Below are positions 1 through 6,448 of a stretch of DNA of 64,000 nucleotides, piece after piece (the stretch's first letter is position 1; every line of letters begins with the position of its first letter). A program made the translations under genes and the position numbers. The notes beneath the pieces are model-generated. The model saw only the letters and a program-made list of their open reading frames with translations, made no database searches and was not told the DNA's origin. Source of the DNA: Hyphomicrobiales bacterium (GTDB taxonomy: Bacteria > Pseudomonadota > Alphaproteobacteria > Rhizobiales > Rhizobiaceae); the NCBI GenBank assembly GCA_900467685.1, contig UBQX01000003.1, positions 62,001 to 126,000 on the forward strand. The letters are read 5' to 3'.

Positions 1-160
1 TCCTGAGGTGACGCGCGAGCGCATGTATCTGGAAACCATGGAAGGTGTGATGAAGTCGAGCAAGAAGATCGTCATGGATGGCCAGGCCGGCCAGTCTGTG
101 CCGTATCTCTCGCTCAATGAACTGATCACCAGAAACACGTCGAAGGGAGAGACGAAATGA
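1..160 (+). CDS. hflK: FtsH protease modulator HflK, C-terminal end (partial)
   Basis: The reading frame that is open from base 2 encodes about 52 residues and ends with TGA at 158-160. It contains the stretch PEVTRERMYLETMEGVM, which matches the region after the SPFH domain in HflK proteins. The stop overlaps the start of hflC (ATGA), the usual translational coupling of this pair. HflK and HflC form a large membrane complex that encloses and modulates the FtsH protease. The rest of the gene lies outside the window. Confidence 0.9.
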   Translation, partial: PEVTRERMYLETMEGVMKSSKKIVMDGQAGQSVPYLSLNELITRNTSKGETK

Positions 161-1107
161 ACAGCAATCGTCTTTCCATCGGCATCGTCGTCGCGGCTCT
201 GATTGCGCTCATCGCCTATTCGTCCGTCTTCGTCGTCGGTGCCCGCGAGCAGGCGCTCGTCATCCGTTTCGGCAAGATCCAGTCGGTCAAGACCGATCCG
301 GGCATCTATTTCAAGCTGCCGTTCTCGTTCCTGGATGCCGACCGTGTTCAGTATGTCAGCGAACAGGCCCTGCGCTTCGACCTCGACAACATCCGTGTCC
401 AGGTTAAGGGCGGCAAGTTCTATGAAGTCGATGCCTTCATCGTCTACAAGATCACCGATGCGCAGCTGTTCCGTGAGGCCGTTTCGGGCGACCGCACCTC
501 GGCAGAGTCGCGGCTCCGGACACGTCTGGATGCTTCGCTGCGCCGCGTTTACGGTCTTCGTGGCTTCGAATCCGCACTGTCGCAGGAGCGCAGCGCCATG
601 ATGCAGGAGGTCCGCACGGACCTCAAGAACGACGCTGGCGCGCTGGGTCTGTCGATCCTCGACGTTCGCATCCGCCGCACCGACCTGACGCGCGAAGTCT
701 CGCAGCAGACCTTCGACCGCATGAAGGCCGAGCGTCTGGCCGAGGCTGAACTGATCCGCGCCCGCGGTGTGCAGGAGCGGCAGCGCCGCGAAGCCATTGC
801 CGACCGTCAGGTTGTCGAAATCGTTGCCGATGCACGGCGCGAGTCGGAAATCCTGCGAGGCGAGGGCGATGGCCAGCGCAGTGCGATCTTCGCCGAAGCT
901 TACGGCAAGGATCCGGCCTTCTTCGAATTCTACCGTTCGATGAATGCCTATCGCAACAGCCTGGCAAGCCCGGATACCAATCTGGTTCTGTCGCCCACCT
1001 CTGATTTCTTCCGCTATTTCAATGATGCGGGCGGAAAGAAGAAGCTGGACGAGCGGCTTCCGCCGGATGCCGGCAAGGCTCCGCAAGCGCCGGCTGCCCA
1101 GCAGTGA
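157..1107 (+). CDS. hflC: FtsH protease modulator HflC
   Basis: A 316-residue protein with one N-terminal membrane segment (about residues 7-28) followed by a periplasmic SPFH/Band 7 domain (about 30-240), which includes the typical stretch VVGAREQALVIRFGKI. The C-terminal tail is rich in Pro, Ala and Gln, as in rhizobial HflC. HflC pairs with HflK in a cage around FtsH and affects turnover of membrane proteins. The ATG overlaps the hflK stop by 4 bp, and its own stop overlaps the DUF2065 start in the same way, so the three genes are one operon. Length and start are normal for the family. Confidence 0.97.
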   Translation: MNSNRLSIGIVVAALIALIAYSSVFVVGAREQALVIRFGKIQSVKTDPGIYFKLPFSFLDADRVQYVSEQALRFDLDNIRVQVKGGKFYEVDAFIVYKITDAQLFREAVSGDRTSAESRLRTRLDASLRRVYGLRGFESALSQERSAMMQEVRTDLKNDAGALGLSILDVRIRRTDLTREVSQQTFDRMKAERLAEAELIRARGVQERQRREAIADRQVVEIVADARRESEILRGEGDGQRSAIFAEAYGKDPAFFEFYRSMNAYRNSLASPDTNLVLSPTSDFFRYFNDAGGKKKLDERLPPDAGKAPQAPAAQQ

Positions 1108-1298
1108 GCACGCTTGCCACCGATTTTATGATCGGTTTCGCATTCTTCCTGATCATCGAGGGGCTGGCCTACGCGCTGGCCCCTCGGCTTATCAAGCGCA
1201 TGGCCGAGCAGCTTCCAGCGATGCCGGAGGAGCGCCTGCGCATTTTCGGAATAGTCGTGCTCGCCGCTGGTGTCGGGCTGGTGTGGCTGCTTCGCTGA
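1104..1298 (+). CDS. DUF2065 small membrane protein
   Basis: A 64-residue protein with two hydrophobic segments (about residues 7-26 and 46-63) separated by a basic stretch containing RLIKRMAEQL. This is the DUF2065 (YjeT-like) family, which commonly sits directly after hflC; no biochemical role is established. It starts with GTG, overlapping the hflC stop as GTGA, so translation is probably coupled. Its position between HflC and a periplasmic Do protease suggests a role in envelope quality control, but that is inference from neighbours only. Confidence 0.88.
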   Translation: MSTLATDFMIGFAFFLIIEGLAYALAPRLIKRMAEQLPAMPEERLRIFGIVVLAAGVGLVWLLR

Positions 1299-1420
1299 TC
1301 AGACGGATGCTCACAGAAACGCCACTTTACCCGGAAGGATGGTGGCGATAACAAGAGCGACCTGCTTCATCACATGCGCCGGCGATTTGCGGGCGCGATC
1401 TCCAACGGGAGAAATGCCGC

Positions 1421-2974
1421 GTGCCACGTTCGTCTTCGAAGTTCCTGCTTCTCTCGGCTGTCGCCGCTGCCTCGGTTATGGTGATGCCTGCGGTGCCCGT
1501 TCAGGCGCAAAGCGCTGCGGTCCAGCAGCGCGGGCCGGCCTCGGTCGCAGATCTGGCTGAGGGCCTGCTCGACGCGGTCGTGAACATTTCCATCTCCCAG
1601 GATGCCGAAGGCAGCGACGCGGATAGCGGCTCGCCGTCGCCCAAGGTGCAGAAGGACGCACCCTTCGAACAATATTTCAACGACTATTTCAGCAAGCGGA
1701 AGAAGGACGGCGGCAAGAACCGCAAGGTCAATTCGCTGGGCTCGGGCTTCGTCATCGATCCGGCCGGCTACATCGTCACCAACAACCACGTGATCGAGGG
1801 CGCCGACGAAATCGACGTCAACTTCGCCGACGGTACGACGCTCGAAGCCAAGCTGATTGGTACGGATACCAAGACCGATCTGGCGGTCCTGAAGGTCGAA
1901 CCCAAGGCGCCGTTGAGGGCCGTGAAGTTCGGCGATTCCCGCAAGATGCGGATCGGCGACTGGGTGATGGCGGTCGGCAACCCGTTCGGTCTGGGCGGGA
2001 CGGTGACGGTCGGCATCGTGTCGGCGCGCGGGCGCAACATCAATGCCGGGCCCTATGACAATTTCATCCAGACGGATGCCGCGATCAACAAGGGCAATTC
2101 CGGTGGCCCCCTGTTCGACATGGAAGGCGACGTTATCGGCGTGAACACGGCGATCATTTCGCCGACGGGCGGTTCGATCGGCATCGGGTTCTCGATCCCC
2201 TCCGAGATTGCGATGAACGTGATCCAGCAGTTGAAGACATATGGTGAGACGCGGCGTGGCTGGCTCGGCGTGCGTCTCCAGCCGGTGACGGACGACATGA
2301 TCAAGACGCTGGGCCTGGACAAGGTGCGTGGCGCGCTCGTGTCAAGCGTCATTGCGGGCGGCCCTGTCGAGAAGGGTCCCATCAAGTCGGGCGACGTTAT
2401 CCTCTCCTTCGATGGCCGTCCGGTGAAGCAGGCGCGCGATCTGCCGCTGATTGTGGCCGAAAGCCCCATCGATACGGATCTTCCGGCCGTTGTTTTGCGG
2501 GACGGGAAAGAGATGTCGGTGACCGTTCGGCTCAAGCAGATGGCAAAGGGTGCCGAAGACGATACGGAAGCGGCGTCTGACGAACCCGGCGATGAAGGCT
2601 CTTCCGACGAAGCCAAGCCGCAGAAGCCTGCCAAGCCCGAGAAGCCGCAAGACGACGGCAAGGCTGTCTCTCCCGACGGGCCGGTGCTTGGGATGGCGCT
2701 GAAGGCGCTCGACGACGACCTGCGCAAGCAGTTCTCCATCGAGAAAAGCGTCGAGGGTGTCGTCGTGACGGAGGTCGAGCCTCGTTCGCCCGCCTCCGAA
2801 AAGGGTATTGTCGCGGGCGATGTCATTGTCGAGATCGCGCAGGAATTCATCGCGACGCCGGCGGACGCTGCGGCCAAGATCACCTCGCTCAAGCAGGCAG
2901 ACAGGCGCAATGCTCAGGTGATGGTGTCCAATGCGAAGGGCGATCTGCGTTTCGTTGCGCTCAGGCTGGAGTAA
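1421..2974 (+). CDS. degP: Do-family periplasmic serine protease (DegP/HtrA type)
   Basis: A 517-residue HtrA protease. It has a signal peptide (about residues 1-30, ending VQAQ), a trypsin-like domain with the triad His123 (TNNHVIEG), Asp153 (KTDLAVLK) and Ser227 (KGNSGGPL), and two PDZ domains (about 270-370 and 415-510) joined by a charged Glu/Lys/Pro-rich linker. It degrades or chaperones damaged periplasmic proteins. The start is GTG at 1421 behind a GGGAG-like site; the nearby ATG at 1414 is out of frame. It follows hflKC-DUF2065 after 122 bp, an arrangement common in rhizobia. A second Do protease lies at 60723. Confidence 0.95.
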   Translation: MPRSSSKFLLLSAVAAASVMVMPAVPVQAQSAAVQQRGPASVADLAEGLLDAVVNISISQDAEGSDADSGSPSPKVQKDAPFEQYFNDYFSKRKKDGGKNRKVNSLGSGFVIDPAGYIVTNNHVIEGADEIDVNFADGTTLEAKLIGTDTKTDLAVLKVEPKAPLRAVKFGDSRKMRIGDWVMAVGNPFGLGGTVTVGIVSARGRNINAGPYDNFIQTDAAINKGNSGGPLFDMEGDVIGVNTAIISPTGGSIGIGFSIPSEIAMNVIQQLKTYGETRRGWLGVRLQPVTDDMIKTLGLDKVRGALVSSVIAGGPVEKGPIKSGDVILSFDGRPVKQARDLPLIVAESPIDTDLPAVVLRDGKEMSVTVRLKQMAKGAEDDTEAASDEPGDEGSSDEAKPQKPAKPEKPQDDGKAVSPDGPVLGMALKALDDDLRKQFSIEKSVEGVVVTEVEPRSPASEKGIVAGDVIVEIAQEFIATPADAAAKITSLKQADRRNAQVMVSNAKGDLRFVALRLE

Positions 2975-3028
2975 TAGAGCCTTGGGGACCGACGTCGCTT
3001 GGACGAAAACCCAAGGACGGTCTCATCC

Positions 3029-3056
3029 TTGACCTTTAGTCACCCCGCAGTACAAT
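3029..3056 (+). promoter_or_regulatory. Candidate sigma-70 promoter for the small membrane gene pair
   Basis: TTGACC at 3029-3034 and TACAAT at 3051-3056 are separated by 16 bp and lie 31 bp before the ATG at 3087. This is the only good promoter-like match seen in the gap after the Do protease. Confidence 0.5.
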
Positions 3057-3086
3057 TTAAGCGCGAGGGTGTGATAGGGGATCGGG

Positions 3087-3299
3087 ATGCTGGTTCACAA
3101 CGAGAGAACGAAGCTTGCGGCCAACGCGCTGGATAGGCTTTCGACGGCGTTTGTCGTTGTGGGCGTGCTGGGCAGGACGTTCAACTATTCTCCGGGAGCG
3201 GACATGTGGATCGGCCTCCTGAGCGTCGCCACTTGGATTTTGGGCGCATTCATATTACATCTGATAGCACGAAGAATACTTGGAGGCCTTGTGCCATGA
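3087..3299 (+). CDS. Small two-TM membrane protein, unknown function
   Basis: A 70-residue protein. A polar N-terminus containing NERTKLAANALDRL is followed by two hydrophobic segments (about residues 20-35 and 41-64). From memory it resembles small uncharacterised proteins that begin with an N-E-R-T-K-L motif, but I could not check this. The ATG is preceded by GGGGATCGGG. The stop overlaps the start of the next gene (ATGA), which argues that both are really translated. No function can be assigned. Confidence 0.65.
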   Translation: MLVHNERTKLAANALDRLSTAFVVVGVLGRTFNYSPGADMWIGLLSVATWILGAFILHLIARRILGGLVP

Positions 3300-3412
3300 C
3301 CCCGGATATCTTTTTCTGGTACGTATTCCCGCTTCTAGTTGCCGTTGGTGGTTGTGCTTGGCTCGTCTATGACAGCCGCAAGAGCAAGCATAAGCAGCAT
3401 CCGGGCGAGTGA
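3296..3412 (+). CDS. 38-residue single-TM peptide, coupled to the previous gene
   Basis: A very short frame starting at the ATG that overlaps the preceding stop (ATGA at 3296-3299). The predicted peptide has one hydrophobic helix (FFWYVFPLLVAVGGCAWLVY) followed by a strongly basic tail (SRKSKHKQHPGE), a topology that would place the C-terminus in the cytoplasm. Coupling to the upstream membrane protein and the clean TM-plus-basic-tail design support a real gene. I do not recognise the family. Confidence 0.55.
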   Translation: MTPDIFFWYVFPLLVAVGGCAWLVYDSRKSKHKQHPGE

Positions 3413-3427
3413 CGCTGCGGCGTCTTT

Positions 3428-3976
3428 TTATCCAAGGCGTGGATTATTCAAGCGATAAAGCACATGCCGCTTCAGATGTGGCAGATCGTCCGGAACTGAC
3501 TTGTGGTCGAAATCGTCAGCCGGATTGTGCGTAAAGCCCAGCCGCTGCATGACAGCAATCGAACGCAGGTTGTCGTGGACGGCAAATGAGACGAGTTCAT
3601 CGAACTCGCGCTTCGTGAATGCGTAGTCGATGAAGGCCCTGCCGATTTCGGTGATGTAGCCCTTTCCCCAGTGCCGACGTGCCAGCCGCCATCCAATCTC
3701 CACGGCTGGCGTGAAATGCTCCTCGAACATCACTTGCGCGATGCCGGCCATCCCGATGAATTCGCCGGTTTCCTTCAGGATCAGCGGCTGAAGCCACACG
3801 CCGAAATCCACCTGTAGCTCAATGACGCGGCCGACCGTTGCCTCGACCTTTTCCCGCGACTGCGGTCCGCCGAAATAGTGCATGACTTCCGGATCGCTGC
3901 AGAGCGCGAAGAACGGCTCGATATCCGCTTCAGTCCACGGGCGGGAGATGAGGCGAGGGGTTTCGAGTGTCGTCAT
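3428..3976 (-). CDS. GNAT family N-acetyltransferase (RimJ/RimL-like)
   Basis: A 182-residue GNAT enzyme of the RimJ/RimL/Acetyltransf_3 type. It begins TTLETPRLISRPWTEADIEP, has the substrate-side strands EIGWRLARRHWGKGY (acetyl-CoA P-loop region R/Q-x-x-G-x-G/A in the form RRHWGKGY) and the late motif AVMQRLGFTHN. It transfers acetyl from acetyl-CoA to an amine; the substrate is unknown. Its ATG overlaps the stop of the antitoxin gene by 4 bp (3973-3976), so it is the third gene of a toxin-antitoxin-GNAT operon. Whether it belongs functionally to that module is open. Confidence 0.85.
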   Translation of the reverse strand: MTTLETPRLISRPWTEADIEPFFALCSDPEVMHYFGGPQSREKVEATVGRVIELQVDFGVWLQPLILKETGEFIGMAGIAQVMFEEHFTPAVEIGWRLARRHWGKGYITEIGRAFIDYAFTKREFDELVSFAVHDNLRSIAVMQRLGFTHNPADDFDHKSVPDDLPHLKRHVLYRLNNPRLG

Positions 3977-4263
3977 GCCCGCTCGAAGCTTATTCGGAGT
4001 TTGCTTCCCGTGGCTTCTGCAAAGCGCTGGAGTGTTCGGGTGGATGGCATTGTTCGGCCACTTTCGAGCCGGGCGATGACGGCCTGGGTCGTACCCATTG
4101 CCTTTGCGACTTCTTCCTGTGTCATATCGGCGTTTGATCGCGCGTCGATCAGCGCCGCCGCCAAGGCGAACTCCTCGGCAAGGTCGTCATAGGCTTTCGC
4201 GATGTCCGGGTCCTGAAGCCACTGCTTTGCGGCCTCTTTGACCAGAAGAGATTTGTTCTTCAT
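3973..4263 (-). CDS. Antitoxin, XRE-type HTH (HigA-like)
   Basis: A 96-residue protein with a C-terminal helix-turn-helix (about residues 45-90: MTQEEVAKAMGTTQAVIARLESGR) and an N-terminal part that probably wraps the toxin. It is encoded directly after the RelE/HigB-like toxin with a 4-bp overlap (ATGA at 4260-4263), the toxin-first order of HigBA modules. It probably neutralises the toxin and represses the operon through the inverted repeat at 4597-4616. Its own stop overlaps the GNAT start. Confidence 0.85.
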   Translation of the reverse strand: MKNKSLLVKEAAKQWLQDPDIAKAYDDLAEEFALAAALIDARSNADMTQEEVAKAMGTTQAVIARLESGRTMPSTRTLQRFAEATGSKLRISFERA

Positions 4264-4583
4264 AGGATTGACCTCGCTCGCTTGAGCGCCAACTCAATGT
4301 CCCGACGTGGCGTCTTCTGGACCTTCTTTCGAAACACATGCACGACAACAATCCTGCGACCCCGAAGGGTGACGTAAGCCGCTCGGGCTATACCGTCACG
4401 ACCTTTCATCCGCATTTCCCAAAGTGGTCCCTCCAGATGCTTGACGTAGGGTTCGCGCACCTGCTCGAGCCCTCTGTCCGCAATCAACTCGGTGATCCGT
4501 AGGAAGCGCGCGATCAGATCCTTGGGAAGGGCCTCAAGATCCGACCGAACCTCTTCGTTCAGAAACTCCACAGTCCACAGCAT
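4260..4583 (-). CDS. Toxin, RelE/HigB-like phage Gp49 family
   Basis: From the ATG at 4583 the product is 107 residues: MLWTVEFLNEEVRSDLEALP, then HLEGPLWEMRMKGRDGIAR and VVHVFRKKVQKTPRRDIELA. This is the signature of the Gp49/HigB branch of the RelE superfamily, mRNA interferases that cleave ribosome-bound mRNA. An in-frame ATG lies seven codons upstream at 4604, but it falls inside the putative operator and upstream of the -10 box, so 4583 is preferred. Paired with the HTH antitoxin downstream. Confidence 0.85.
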   Translation of the reverse strand: MLWTVEFLNEEVRSDLEALPKDLIARFLRITELIADRGLEQVREPYVKHLEGPLWEMRMKGRDGIARAAYVTLRGRRIVVVHVFRKKVQKTPRRDIELALKRARSIL

Positions 4584-4586
4584 GTC

Positions 4587-4616
4587 ATTATACCAAATTT
4601 GCAATGATGTGCAAAT
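4587..4616 (-). promoter_or_regulatory. Promoter and operator of the toxin-antitoxin operon
   Basis: Read on the minus strand, TTTGCA (4615-4610) and a consensus TATAAT (4592-4587) are spaced 17 bp apart. A perfect inverted repeat, ATTTGCA-N6-TGCAAAT (4597-4616), covers the -35 box. Binding of the antitoxin there would block polymerase, giving the autorepression usual for HigBA. The -10 box ends only 4 bp before the toxin ATG, so the transcript is probably leaderless. Confidence 0.65.
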
Positions 4617-4659
4617 CCAGTATTTCGCCTTGGCACCGGATGGTCAATCAGAAGTAGTT

Positions 4660-5550
4660 TCAGATGCGCTTGAAGTCGCTCTTACGATAACCTTGGATAT
4701 AGAGCAGTGCGGTGAGATCGCCATGGTCGATGCGCATCTTGGCTTGTGCCGCAACCGAGGGTTTGGCATGCAGCGCCACGCCGGAGCCGGCTAGCTGGAG
4801 CATGCCGAGATCGTTGGCGCCGTCGCCGACCGCAATCGCGTCATCCGTGTGGATCCCGAGCGTTTCGGTGATGTCGATGAGGGCATCGACCTTGGCCTGC
4901 TTGCCGAGAATCGGTTCGGCGACGATGCCGGCGAGCTTGCCGTCTTCCTCGATCAGCACGTTGGCGCGATTTTCGTGGAAGCCGAGGACCGAGGCGATGC
5001 GGCCGGTGAAGACCGTAAAGCCGCCGGAGACCAGCGCCGTGTAGCCGCCATTGGCGGTCATGGTGTCGATCAGTTCCTTGCCACCGGGGGTCAGCGTGAT
5101 GCGCTTGGCGATCACCTCGTCGACCACGGAGACGGGCAGGCCCTTGAGCAGGGCCACGCGCTCGCGAAGCGCCGGTTCGAATTCGATTTCACCATTCATG
5201 GCGCGCGCGGTAATGGCGGCGACGAGGTCCTTCAGCCCGACTTCGGCGGCGAGTTCGTCGATGCATTCCTGGCCGATCATGGTGGAATCCATGTCGGCGA
5301 TCAGGAGTTTCTTGCGGCGGCTTTCTGCTTCCTGCACGACGATGTCGACCGGGGCGCTCTCGAGGGCCTTGGTGAGCACTGCCCTGGCTTCGGCCGCATC
5401 CGTGCCATCCTTCAGCGCGATATCGCAGGCGATCCCGTCGGCGAGCCAGTAGAGACCGGATGCGGAAACGCTGCTCGCGGCCTTTTCACCGAGCGCCGGG
5501 ACGAGTACAGGATTTTGCGGATTGGCGATGAGCGTGGCAACCAGAGCCAT
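4660..5550 (-). CDS. serB: Phosphoserine phosphatase SerB
   Basis: A 296-residue protein. The N-terminal regulatory-like part (about 1-75) is followed by a HAD phosphatase with motif I DMDST (Asp86 and Asp88), motif II in LVSGGFTVF and motif IV in AVGDGANDLGML. It hydrolyses phosphoserine in the last step of serine synthesis. The frame stays open far upstream, but the true start is the ATG at 5550 (MALVATLIANP), which gives the usual rhizobial length; a longer version would run antisense across miaA. It is divergent from miaA with only 12 bp between start codons. Confidence 0.95.
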   Translation of the reverse strand: MALVATLIANPQNPVLVPALGEKAASSVSASGLYWLADGIACDIALKDGTDAAEARAVLTKALESAPVDIVVQEAESRRKKLLIADMDSTMIGQECIDELAAEVGLKDLVAAITARAMNGEIEFEPALRERVALLKGLPVSVVDEVIAKRITLTPGGKELIDTMTANGGYTALVSGGFTVFTGRIASVLGFHENRANVLIEEDGKLAGIVAEPILGKQAKVDALIDITETLGIHTDDAIAVGDGANDLGMLQLAGSGVALHAKPSVAAQAKMRIDHGDLTALLYIQGYRKSDFKRI

Positions 5551-5562
5551 GGAGACAACCTT
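5551..5562. promoter_or_regulatory. Twelve-base spacer carrying the ribosome binding sites of both serB and miaA
   Basis: The spacer GGAGACAACCTT lies between the serB ATG (5550-5548, minus) and the miaA GTG (5563-5565, plus). Read forward, GGAGA is the miaA Shine-Dalgarno 7-8 nt before GTG. Read in reverse, AAGG (5562-5559) is the serB Shine-Dalgarno 8 nt before ATG. Each gene's promoter must therefore lie inside the other's coding sequence. Confidence 0.7.
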
Positions 5563-6444
5563 GTGAGCGAATACGACGCGATCCTGATAACCGGCCCGAC
5601 CGCCAGCGGCAAGTCCGCTCTGGCGCTCGACTGGGCGCGTCGTGTCGACGGCGTCGTGGTCAATGCGGACAGCATGCAGGTCTATGACACGCTGCGTGTG
5701 GTGACGGCCCGGCCGTCCGAAGCCGAGATGGGCGGGGTCGAGCACCGGCTTTACGGCCATGTGCCGGCGAACACGACCTATTCGACAGGCGCCTGGCTGA
5801 GGGCTGTGGAGGCCGAGATCGCCGCGATCCGTGCTTCGGGCAAGACGCCGGTCCTCGTCGGCGGCACGGGCCTTTATTTCAAGGCGCTGACGGGCGGGCT
5901 TTCCGAGATGCCGGAGGTGCCGGAAGAATTGCGGCTGGCGCTGCGGGCGCGGCTGGCGAAGGAAGGGCCGGAGGCGCTGCATGCCATGCTGTCCGCGCGC
6001 GATCCGCAAGGCGCAGCGGCGCTCCAGCCGGGCGACGGACAGCGCATCCTGCGCGCGCTCGAAGTGCTGATGGCGAGCGGCAAGCCGATTGCGCATTTTC
6101 AAGCGCTTTCGGGTCCGGCGATCATCGATCCATCAGGGTCCCGAAAGATCGTGGTCCTGCCCGAGCGGGATCTTCTGCGTGCACGCATCGACCGTCGCTT
6201 TGCGTCTATGATGGAGGAGGGGGCTGTCGAGGAGGTTGAGACGCTGCTGGCGCTTGCGCCGTCCCCGGACGTGCCGGCCATGAAAGCGATCGGCGTGCCG
6301 CAGATCGCGGCCATGCTCAGGGGCGAGATGAGCCGTGCGGAGGTTGTCGAGCAGGCAAGTGCCGCAACCCGGCAATATGCCAAGCGGCAGATGACGTGGT
6401 TCCGAAACCAGATGGACAAGAGCTGGGAGCGGATGGCGCCTTGA
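5563..6444 (+). CDS. miaA: tRNA dimethylallyltransferase MiaA
   Basis: A 293-residue enzyme with the P-loop GPTASGKS (residues 11-18), the DSMQVYD and VGGTGLYFKAL motifs and the C-terminal MKAIGVPQIA and RQYAKRQMTWFRNQ. It transfers a dimethylallyl group to A37 of tRNAs that read UNN codons. GTG at 5563 with GGAGA 7-8 nt upstream is the start; the frame is open further upstream only as antisense to serB. The C-terminal RQMTWFRNQ motif is characteristic of the family. Confidence 0.95.
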   Translation: MSEYDAILITGPTASGKSALALDWARRVDGVVVNADSMQVYDTLRVVTARPSEAEMGGVEHRLYGHVPANTTYSTGAWLRAVEAEIAAIRASGKTPVLVGGTGLYFKALTGGLSEMPEVPEELRLALRARLAKEGPEALHAMLSARDPQGAAALQPGDGQRILRALEVLMASGKPIAHFQALSGPAIIDPSGSRKIVVLPERDLLRARIDRRFASMMEEGAVEEVETLLALAPSPDVPAMKAIGVPQIAAMLRGEMSRAEVVEQASAATRQYAKRQMTWFRNQMDKSWERMAP

Positions 6445-6448
6445 GGCG

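Noticed and set aside
2980-3016. CCTTGGG/CCCAAGG inverted repeat after the Do protease gene
   Set aside because: The loop is 23 nt and no T-run follows on the plus strand; too weak to call a terminator.
4849-5562. N-terminal extension of miaA to an upstream ATG
   Set aside because: The added 238 residues are antisense to serB, and GTG at 5563 with GGAGA gives the normal MiaA length.
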